Below are positions 1-64,000 of a stretch of DNA of 64,000 nucleotides, one piece after another (positions within the stretch are counted from its first letter, which is position 1; each line of letters opens with the position of its first letter). The DNA comes from Cristatella mucedo. Taxonomy: Eukaryota; Bryozoa; Phylactolaemata; Cristatellidae. Below the pieces are notes generated by a model. The model had not been told where the DNA came from, did no database searches, and was given only the letters and a program-made list of their open reading frames with translations. A program made the translations under genes and the position numbers. The stretch covers positions 12,462,001 through 12,526,000 of the forward strand of contig WPIO01000007.1 in the NCBI GenBank assembly GCA_009760855.2. The letters run 5' to 3'.

Positions 1-1304
1 GTTAGTGGCAGCATGCACAGTGTCAGCACGCTAAAGCACATCAAGGACGAATCACAGGGACCCGCTAAATGCTGTCCTAAATAGGTGTTTTTAGGTTCCT
101 TTTAAATGTGGTCAGGTCAGGGGATGTTCTGATGCAGGTCGGGAGGGAGTTCCAGGCTTTGGGAGCATACGAACTAAATGCACGGTCTCCAAAGGATTTC
201 AGTTTGTACGAGGTATTTCTAGACTGTTGGATTCCGAAAAGCAGGTGGTACGATGCTTGGCCTGATGGGGTAGTATATCTGAAAGATAGGCTGGAGCCAT
301 AGAATGAAGGAACCTAAAAGTCAGCGACAAAACCTTGAAGTCAATCCGTTGCTTGACTGGTAGCCAGTGCAGGTCGGCGAGGAGTGGAGTAATGTGGCAA
401 CTGTGACGCTCACGACAGACAAGCCTAGCTGCAGAGTTTTGCACCAGCTGCAATCGCATGATTGCACATGCCGGCAGGCCAGTAAGCAGTGAGTTGCAGA
501 AGTCGAGACGGGATGTCATGAATGCATGGACCAACTTAGACGTGGTATCCTTATCTAAACAAGCCCGAATTTTAGCAATGTTATGAGGCTGAAAATAGGC
601 AGATTTGACTGTGGAGCTGATATGGTCGTTTAACGAGAGGTCGCTTTGGAATATGACACCTGGATTTTGAGCTGATTCAACTGGAGATATGCTGGCAGAG
701 CCAATTTTGAAAGTCAGCCTTTCCAATCTCTGAATCACGCTGGGTTTGCCCATAACTAGTAAGTTAGTTTTATCATCGTTTAGTTTTAGAAAATTTGCTG
801 CCATCCATGTGCGGATGTCATCAATGCATGCAGCAAGTGAGTTGAGAGGATTTGAGGTGCTCGAAGGCTGGGAGGGATCAAAGCAAAGGTACAACTGAGT
901 GTCATCCGCATAGAAGTGAAAGCCTAGGTTGTGCTAGGCAATCACATCAGCAAGAGGGAGAGTATAAACCGTGAAAAGAACCGGACCTAGCATGGAGCCT
1001 CGAAGTACCCCATATTTCAGAGGTACCTCGGATGATCTTTGTCCAATCACGTCAATACTCTGGAGTCTCCCACTGAGATAGGACCTGAACCACTGCAGAG
1101 CAGTGCCAGTGATGCCCAGGCGAGGTGAGAAGGGCTCTAAAAGAACTTTGTGATCGATGGAATCAAAAGCTGCCGAAAGATCGAGCAAAACAAGCAGAGA
1201 CACTCTACCTATGTCTGCATTCCTAAGTAGGTCGTTGTATACCCTAAGCAATGCTGACTCTGTGGAGTAATTAGCTCTAAAGCCAGACTGGAGCTTACTA
1301 GCAA
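1..1304 (-). mobile_element. LINE-A copy, 5'-truncated, runs off window start
   Basis: A CR1/L2-like non-LTR retrotransposon fragment whose sense strand is minus. It codes reverse-transcriptase motifs: '[13 protein letters not shown]' (catalytic Asp, motif A), 'RGSMLGPVLF' (motif B), then the C-terminal part ('CNSLLTGLPACAIMRLQLVQ'). The expected YADD (motif C) is interrupted where copy 44041-46310 keeps 'FYADDTQLYLCF'; here a stop precedes it. The 3' untranslated part continues beyond position 1. It lies in an SPG11 intron and is transcribed in the same direction as the gene. About 90% similar by eye to the 44-46 kb copy. Confidence 0.92.
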
Positions 1305-1395
1305 GGTGAATACTAATAATAATGCATTTGTTATAGTGGCCTCCACGGACAACTTAATCTCTTTCTAGGCACTTTACATTTGCTGACAAAGCAGA
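1305..1395 (-). mobile_element. LINE-A 3' tail fragment
   Basis: It holds only the 3' end: a short (AAT)n tract followed by the shared 'ctctttctaggcactttaca' block, as in many other places in the window. It abuts the truncated 5' end of the preceding copy. Confidence 0.75.
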
Positions 1396-1456
1396 AGCAG
1401 CATCAAAGCAAGCAGCACAAGGCCGGCAAAGCACACGCGGCAGGGCGCACGGGCAC
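1396..1456. other. intron/splice-donor flank
   Basis: GC-rich sequence after the last SPG11 exon, with CGCACGGG-type bases. Nothing recognised beyond the donor. Confidence 0.5.
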
Positions 1457-56968
<55,512 letters not shown>

Positions 56969-58082
56969 GGTCGACTGGGTGTAAGGTCAAGGTTTGTTTA
57001 CGCCCTTGCACGCTTCCGGCCGTGCGCGTCTTCGCGTTTAAACTTACGCGGACACTCGTGTTATTTGGACTACGCGGGACATTTGTTCGATATAGCATCA
57101 GTAGGAACCGATAGAGCATTTCACTATGCCCCGCACGTCATTGCTGGCTGCAAAACTACGCACTACGCACCAACGAGCACAAAGCTTAGCTTTACTTGTT
57201 TATACTTTTTTTTTAAAAAGCCGGTTGCACAGACTTGCTGGCTGCTTCCAGCGGTCGTTAGATCTAGCCCACTCGCGACGTACACTGCTGGGAATGGTCT
57301 TCAACGGGAGCAAGCTGTCCAAGCTGATGTTAAGGAGGAGGTGCGAGCTCCCAGATTTCACGAAGGCGTGGATGCGTTCGCTATAATGCAGCATTCGTGA
57401 CCTCAAAGCGAGCAGCGCAATAGAGCAGGCGAAACGACGCAGCGGTGCCCTCGAATGATCGGACGCGGTCTTTGACGGTCATTAGCCTTATAAAGTATCG
57501 ATCTTTGTCGTACTATCTGGGTAGCGCCTCTACGACGGAAGGTAGTACTCGGCGGTTTTCAGCGAGAACGATTCTCAGGGCAGCGTTTTCGCATGAGGAC
57601 AAATCGGATTCAGTTATCTCGATTGAGGTCTCAGCTAGTCATTTCCGGTCGAGGCTTGGAAAACGAATTAAGCGTTTCAAATCCCACCACCTGCAAGCTT
57701 CGACGTTTTGACGTAGCGCTTACTTGAGTTTTGCAGATGACTGGGCAGTGTTCAGGAGCTAGACCCGCTCGCACTCCAACAGACCAAGTACTACAAACCT
57801 ATTGAACGCAGTTTGGTCTTTATAGGCCCTGCATACCTGTTTCTACCAAAAGCATTTACTTAGGGTTCACGAAGAATGAATATTAGGAACCAGCAGTAGC
57901 AGTATCCGAGGCTTTTACATTTGCAATGCCACTTGGGACAGGGCCAGTGATCTAATGAGTACGCTTCGGGCGAATTGTTGCAAATAATCATTATGCAGAC
58001 TGACTAGTTTATTTGAGAGTGAGCATAATTCATGATACGTATGCGATTCGTTAGAAGTGGTTCGCCTGCTCTTCTGACTCGA
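56969..58082. promoter_or_regulatory. SPG11 upstream region, probable promoter
   Basis: The first 150 bases upstream of the ATG are rich in CG dinucleotides (for example around 57000-57070), unlike the introns, as expected of a CpG-type promoter and 5' UTR. No TATA box is obvious at a plausible distance. A plus-strand reading at 57126-57386 is open but unrecognised. I cannot place the transcription start. Confidence 0.4.
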
Positions 58083-58279
58083 ATCGCTTAGCTGTGCCTC
58101 GAACCAGCTTCAAATCCTTTGGAGACCGTGCCTTTAGCTCATATGCTCCCATAGCCTGGACCCCCACTCCCGACTAAAGTCACATCCCCTGAAATGACAA
58201 AAATTAAAACGATGCTAAAAACACAACTGCTACTTGCAGCATTTATGGGGTCACGTGAATTGTCCTTTGTGTGCTAATG
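58083..58279 (+). mobile_element. LINE-A 3' part, left of LTR
   Basis: 'cttcaaatcctttggagacc' and 'gctcccatagcctgg' are the LINE-A C-terminal coding end, followed by 3' UTR up to 'gtgctaatg'. The same UTR resumes at 59602. Confidence 0.85.
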
Positions 58280-59597
58280 TGTAGCGCCCTGCTGGCTTTG
58301 GCTGAATTTTAGCGCGAACAAGAGCTGTTCGGCGGCGGGCTAGAGCCCCTTTGTCCTGGAGCAGTGAGCCAGAGAGGAGCGTCAGTGCGGTTAGAGAGGA
58401 AGCGCTTAAGAGCAAGCCAGGAAGCTCTGAGACGAGCGGCGGCGATTCGGCCTTTAGAATTGGTCCGATACTCGCGGAAGCTGCTGATAGATGTTGGCTG
58501 GCCTGTCAACCCCCGCCTTCCCTCTTTCCAAGAAAGAATCGTCTGGAACCCATTCGCCATTCAAGCTGGACGGAGGTGCCCCTCCAGTGGCCTGGGGACG
58601 GTAGTAATTCCTTTCTGTAATGGGCCAAGGTGTCCGGGCCCAATACCACTAAGCTCTTGCCCATTGTTTCAGCTAGGTATTTAAGAGTCGAGCGACGCTC
58701 GCTCTTGGCCTCGTGTCTTTTGTCTTTGGTCCGGCTCTGCGCCTCGACGCCGTCGGGCACTCGTTTCTCTGAAAGCGAGGGCGGAGGGCGGGCTGTCCGC
58801 CGACGATGGACGGAACAGGACGAGACAGCGCTAGGAGGATTCGGTGGAACTCCACCGAATACGGTCGTATCGCGCCCGAGCTGGCATTATGTGTTTCTTT
58901 TGAGTCGTGTGGGTGCGTGCTAGCACGTGGTCTCGGCATAGGGATTTGCCGGCGCGAGCTAGGCGTAGTTGGCGTGTGTGGAGCTCTAGTTCACCGGGTA
59001 GGGTTTAGGCTCCGGGTCGCGCTTCAGTGTGGAGAAGTATTTCCTCCGCAGGAGTGCTTGAGTTGGCGTGTGTGGAGTATTCCTGCCGCACTGTTGGAAA
59101 CCGAGTTCTAGTTCTCCGGGTAGGGTTTAGACTCCGGTTCGCACTTCAGTGTGGAGAAGTATTCCCTCCGCTAGTGTGTTTTAAGTTGGCGTATTTGGGG
59201 TATTCCCTCGGCACAGGCAAGAACGGATTCCTAGTTTACCGGTTAGGGTTTAGGGTCCGGGTCGCGCTTAGTGTGGAGGAGTATTCCCTCCACAAGAGTG
59301 TTAGTGTAGCTGAGAACGTGCGAGGAGTGTGGAGATAAAGCTGAACTAGACGCGCAGCGACTTTGTGCGCTTGCGAATAAAGTTCAGTAAAATCGCCAAT
59401 CTGTGTGTCTTGCTTCCAATTCACGCCGCGGACTCACGACCCCCTTTAGTAACGGTAAGCAGGTCAGAGCCAGAAACGCTCGTTTCGTGGCGGCCAGCTT
59501 ATTTCGCGTAGGCGCGAACCGAACGGCATTAGGCGATAGGCTACGCCGCTAGGTAAGCGGCAGGTCAAGCTTACCCCGCCGAGCCTTCGGCGTTACA
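58280..59597 (+). mobile_element. solo LTR of an LTR retrotransposon
   Basis: 1,318 bp with ends TGTAGCG...CGTTACA (an imperfect 7-bp inverted repeat with TG...CA tips). It is flanked on both sides by AATG (58276-58279 and 59598-59601), a 4-bp target duplication inside an interrupted LINE-A. Internal signs of an LTR are a TATA-like 'aggtatttaagag' near 58675 and a polyadenylation signal AATAAA near 59377. It carries three tandem units of about 120 bp (58985-59330). No gag or pol and no second LTR, so it is a solo remnant. The superfamily is undetermined; 4-bp duplications occur in Ty3/Gypsy and BEL types. Confidence 0.88.
58985..59330 (+). repeat. three tandem ~120-bp units inside the LTR
   Basis: Units begin at about 58985, 59108 and 59233 with 'gttctagttc/ctagttta ccgg', then 'gtagggtttag', 'ctccgg', 'cgcgctt' and 'gtggagaagtatt(c)cctcc'. 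Such repeats are common in the R/U5 or enhancer parts of LTRs. Confidence 0.88.
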
Positions 59598-59700
59598 AAT
59601 GCTCGCTGACGCTGTGCATGTCATCGCTAACCGCTCTGTCATGATTCTCTTGCATGATAAGTAAATTGCCGTGAGAGAAATTTAGTGAACTATTGGCCCC
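59598..59700 (+). mobile_element. LINE-A 3' UTR, right of LTR
   Basis: 'gctcgctgacgctgtgcatg' resumes the 3' UTR interrupted at 58279. It ends without a clear tail. Confidence 0.8.
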
Positions 59701-60004
59701 GGCTCCGTTTTTACGATCCTGCGACATATATCGATCCTGAGCACGACTTCTGCGTGCGAGCAGTCGTAACGTGCCAGACGAGCTTCAAGACAGCAGGGTT
59801 ATTTATTTTTAGTATATTTATTTTATTTTTATATATTTTATTTTAGTTTTAATTTTTATTTCAAGTAGCAGGAAGCGGCGAGGGAGCCACAAGTGGCCAC
59901 GCGCTGGCCGCCGACGCGCCGGCCGACCCCTGGATGCCGTCCTCCGGTGAAAGTCTCATCTGGAAGCGGCTGGTGCTTTATCTGACTGAACACCGTCGCT
60001 TATA
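59701..60004. other. AT-rich spacer
   Basis: A TTTTA-rich tract at 59803-59860 followed by GC-rich sequence. Nothing recognised. Confidence 0.5.
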
Positions 60005-61850
60005 ATAAAAATACGTTTGATATAGCCCCCTCAATGAACTCAATCTCTTCCTTGGCACATTACATTTGCTACAAAGGAAGCACGATCGAATGGTTAGTAG
60101 CAGCGTGCTCAATAAACAGCAAGAATAACATTGTTAGGGGTGACATGCACAAGGTTGGCATGCAAGTTGGGTTAGCGGCAGCATGCAACAGTGTCAGCAC
60201 TAATAAGCACACAAAAAACGAATCGCTTGAACACACTAAATGCTGTGATAAATAGATACGTTTTTAGTTTCTTGTTTAAATGTGGTCGAGTCAGGGGATG
60301 TCGTGACGCCAGTCGGGAGCTAGTTCCAGGCTTTGGAACAAGCGAACTAAGGGCACGGTCTCCAAAGGATTTGAGGTTAGTACGAGATATAGGTAAATAA
60401 TTAGATTAAAAAAAGCGGGTGGTCCAACGTTTAGCCTGGTGGTGGAGTAGATCTGATAGGTAGATTGAAGCCAAAGAATGAAGAGAACTAAATGTGAGTG
60501 ACAAAACCTTAAAGCTGATGAATTGCTTGACTGGGAGCCAGTGCAGGTTGGAGAGAAGTGGTGAGATGCGGCAACCGGGACGCTCACGACAGACAAGCCA
60601 AGCTTCGGAGTCTTGCACCAGCTATAATCGCCTGATTGCACATACCGGTAGGCCAGCAAGCAGCGAGTTACAGAAGTCAAGACGGGATGTCGCAAATGCA
60701 TGGACCAGCTTAGGTGTGGTAACCCTATCTAAACAGGCCCGAATTTTAGCAATGTTATGTAGCTGAAAGTAGGCAGACTTGACTGTGGAGCTGATGTGGT
60801 CGTCTAACGAAAGGTCACTTTGGAAAATGACACTTAGATTACGATCAGATTCAACAGGAATTATACTGGCAGAGTCGATTAAACTTTCAGATTTCTAAAT
60901 CCCACTTGATTTGCCCATAACTAGCAAGTTGGTTTTTATCCCTATTCAAATTAAGAAAGTTTGCTGCCATCAATGTTTGGATGTAATGTAATGTATCTCC
61001 GTCAGTAACTCCACAAAGTCATAAAGACCATGTGGGTGTTACGCAGGAGAGTTTTGTATAGCGCACTCACAGCCTAAGCGGCTTTCGGTACGCATTCGGT
61101 AGCCAACAGACTTAGTCTCACGCAGCAAAGAGAAATTGGGAAGCATAGCAGAGTCAGGAGAGAAGTTGAGGTAGTGAGTAGCATAGAAGTAGCAGTTCAG
61201 GACCGCTGAAAAGGATGAGCCATAGTCGGCAGTGGGAGAGTAGTTGTCGTTGCGTAAGTTGCGGACTCCACAGGTGACCCTTCTCATGTCCGAGACCTGA
61301 CCCCCACACGACACAGATTGAACACGATCAGACAAGTAGGATTTAAACCACGCCAGTGCTTCGTCTGCCAGACCGATCGTTGTTCTCAATCGTTCAAGCA
61401 GAACTTCGTGATCAATGGTGTCGAAGGCAGCAGACAGATCTAGCAGAGCTAGGGCAGTGATATTCCAGTCGTCGTTGCCACGTAGAATGTCATTGTTAAC
61501 ACGGAGGAGAGCAGTTTCAGTAGAGTGCTGCCTCTTGAAACCTGATTGAAATGTTTCTGACATTTCATTATTTTCAATATGTTCAACTAGCTGCTTAGCA
61601 ACAATTTTTTCAAGAATCCTTGATAAGAAGGGAAGAAGGGAAACTGGACGGTAGTTTTCTAGGACCTCTGTGTCTAATCCAGGCTTTTTAAGAATAGGTC
61701 TAACGATTGCCGATTTGAAGGACTTGGGGACGACCCCTTTTCCCAAAGAAGCATTACAAATCTTAGGGGTTATGGCATGCCATTAATAGATGCAGCAAGG
61801 AAGTTGAGAGAATTCGACATGTTCGAGGGCTTGGATAAAAAAAGGTACAA
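60005..61850 (-). mobile_element. LINE-A copy interrupted by LINE-B
   Basis: Minus-sense LINE-A from its AAT tail (60005) through the C-terminal RT region to 'tttgctgccatcaatg' (about 60975). It resumes at about 61770 ('gatgcagcaaggaagttgag', the next part of the same coding region) to about 61850. The LINE-B insert lies between. No precise target duplication could be read. Confidence 0.85.
60985..61769 (-). mobile_element. LINE-B insert with internal deletion
   Basis: Minus sense. A (CATTA)n-like tail at 60985-61000, then the 3' coding end ('[20 protein letters not shown]'), then a jump at about 61262 into upstream RT: '[20 protein letters not shown]' (motif A), '[12 protein letters not shown]'-type finger, '[20 protein letters not shown]' and '[12 protein letters not shown]'. 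Motifs B and C are deleted. Confidence 0.9.
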
Positions 61851-64000
61851 AGTTTATTCTTGCCTCCTGACACCTAGCGCTACTAGCTTTTTATGTCCTT
61901 GTAGAAGTCTCTTCCGAAAACAGAAGTTCTTGCGAACATCGCACACGGAAACAGATACAGCCAAGATCCGTTTAAAGCCTATCTGTTTGTTGTTTGACCA
62001 TAGGGCGTGAGAAATTACGTGCATACGGATATCTGAACACTCAAGGACAGCTGAATTAGGGCCACCGGACTACCAGTTTTTACAGATACGACACACAATC
62101 TTTATTTGGAACGTTTTGAAGTCGCTTCCTCTGAGAAGCTCCGTTCTTACGGTAAAGAGTCCCAGGGTAGGTTGTTCTTGAGCTATCATTTGGTCTTTTT
62201 TTTTAACCAAAATATTCGGCTCCCTGAAAGCACAGCTTGCTGGCTAAGTTGAGCTGGCACACCGATTCAAAGAAAGGATACGGTCATGCAGTGAGTGTCC
62301 GCAGGTATGGTACGAACCAGTGACTTCTCTCGGGAAGAAAACATCAAGGCAATCCCGAAATGTCGCCAAGTCTCGTCTGTTGTAGGGAGGCACACCGTCT
62401 CCACCCCTTATATAATGGCAGAGCGATCTCTTACGTCACCAATATGGTGACCCGTTATGGGTCAAGACGATTTCTGCTAGAAGAGGTCACATCGCACGCA
62501 GTTATCGTCCGAGAATCCACAACGGACAGCACGCAAGAGCAAACTACAACTCACGATGATCAGAAGGTATATTTTTATCAGATACTGCACCAAACGGTGG
62601 GAGAGCAAATGACATCACCAGCCCTATACTGCCCACAGTTCTTCCATCCTGTCGCCGACTAGCCACCGCGCCTAGCCAGGGTGGCACTTATAGTGCCGAC
62701 TGTGAGGTACTCACTTATTTTCGCCGAAAGTATATGTATTGTCGCATAAGTCCTGCAACGCTTGCGGATGCAGAGGTCCTCTGATATTTAAGGCGCTCAA
62801 AGTTGTGATGCGAAAATTAATGGACATTTTTCTATATTGGATTTAAAGCCTAAATATTTTTACTAGTGTGACTTTCTCAAAATAAAAGTATTTTTAAATA
62901 ATTTAATATTTGTTAAAGTAATACATTTTCTTTAGTGGTAAATTTCAGAGCTGAAATTTTGTTCCGTAAACGTGAATCTGGTGTGAAAAAGCGAAAAAAA
63001 AGAAAAACTAATATACGAGAGCAAACGTATGGCTGGGGCATTCGATCGATTTATGCTACCGTCGACATCGCTTCCACAGGAATCAGATTCCAGTGGGCCA
63101 CAAGCCAAATAAAAGACTAAAGGAGACAATTATGGTGGCAAAACGCAACAATAAGAGAGTGAATTCGAAGAAATTCCGCAAAAAGTCACAATGTTTTCCA
63201 CAATAGAACGTAGAGCACAGGGCTCAGATAGTGGCTGTCTGTCAGCTGTTTCTGTCTGACAGTGACACGTGACACGCGACACGCGAAGCCACGAGGGACG
63301 AAAGCGGCGCCTCTAGAAGTAACGACTTCTCGTAGTGACCCTGTGACTTGGCCAAAAAGTATGTCAGATGGTTTACTTCTTGGAAGTATGAATTTTGAAG
63401 CTGTCCAAATAAAGTGTTAAACACTTCTCAACTCAAAAGAAAACCATAGATTCATTCGGGACTTCTATTCTATGACCCTACAAATGAAACGATGTTCTGA
63501 AGGTGGCTTGTGCATTCCGGACCGCAGGAAGTGGCATACTGCTTCTGCTACAAGTTGTTTGATGGGGTAACAATGAGACTAACATCTAAAGAGGTCAGTG
63601 ACTGGCAATATTTGAGCAAGACCTTGGACGAGCTAAAAAAGTCAGGGGCGGCCACAGGTGGCACGTGATAGAGCACGGAAGGAGCTTTGATTTACGTCTT
63701 AAAAGACCTGCTCAACTCTTGACAAACAGCGCTAATGTGAGTTAAAAAGTATAGGACTCATTATCGCGCACTGTGAGAACAAATAATAGCATTTGCACAG
63801 CCTTTAGCTGTGAGAAATATGACCTATTTTGTTTTTAGTAGATAAAATAACGTTAGGCTCTACTTCCATAGAAACTGAAACTTTTTTTGGCAAAGTTCAA
63901 ATACTAGCAAAGTTCGATCCCATTATGGCCAAACTTTCACCGTGCATTCAGAATGCAGAATCTTTGACCCATTTTCCTGAGCCTAAAATTTAAAGTGAAC
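61851..64000. other. upstream intergenic sequence, nothing recognised
   Basis: Contains an open plus-strand reading at 62360-62662 without recognised homology, an imperfect dyad near 62437-62453, and very AT-rich sequence from 62800. I cannot support a gene here. Confidence 0.45.

Noticed and set aside
57126-57386. Divergent gene on the plus strand sharing the SPG11 promoter
   Set aside because: The open reading is short, shows no recognised homology and has no convincing splice continuation; not supported without RNA evidence.
59228-59260. Telomere-type TTTAGGG repeat
   Set aside because: It is one variant of a diverging 120-bp LTR repeat; the sister units do not keep the motif.

Overview
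The window is eukaryotic and almost certainly from an invertebrate metazoan. Short exons are separated by introns of 0.1 to 6 kb, and those introns are packed with non-LTR retrotransposon copies, tRNA-derived SINE copies and long GA, CA and TA microsatellites. No bacterial gene layout, CRISPR array, rRNA or functional tRNA is visible. The sequence does not let me name the species.

Nearly the whole window is one gene on the minus strand: an orthologue of SPG11 (spatacsin), the large lysosomal/endosomal scaffold that works with spastizin (ZFYVE26) and AP-5. The start codon is at 56968, and the reading runs leftward through about 30 exons to 1457. It then leaves the window before the C-terminal spatacsin domain. 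I found the exons by comparing minus-strand peptides with human spatacsin as I remember it, then placing splice sites so that codon phases join. Most junctions agree in phase, which is strong internal support. Three places do not resolve: a frame change in the second coding segment (56041-56622), the link between the exons near 35.6 and 33.2 kb, and a missing or poorly seen exon between 14304 and 11291.

The introns hold two LINE families with a CR1/L2-like reverse transcriptase. LINE-A ends in a (ATT)n tail and its longest copy is 44041-46310. LINE-B ends in a (CATTA)n tail. There is also a tRNA-Leu-like SINE family, a TIR-bearing DNA element (15333-15975) and many simple repeats. Upstream of the gene lie a promoter-proximal stretch (56969-58080), a solo LTR (58280-59597) nested in a LINE-A remnant with a perfect 4-bp target duplication, another LINE-A copy broken by a LINE-B insertion (60005-61850), and an AT-rich end with nothing recognised.

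The most notable points are a 104-bp tandem duplication that copies the splice acceptor and first half of one SPG11 exon (36728-36934), clean nested insertions with target duplications, an 18-bp perfect hairpin at 32367-32410, and the consistent strand orientation of every long GA tract relative to SPG11 transcription. I see no new multi-gene system.
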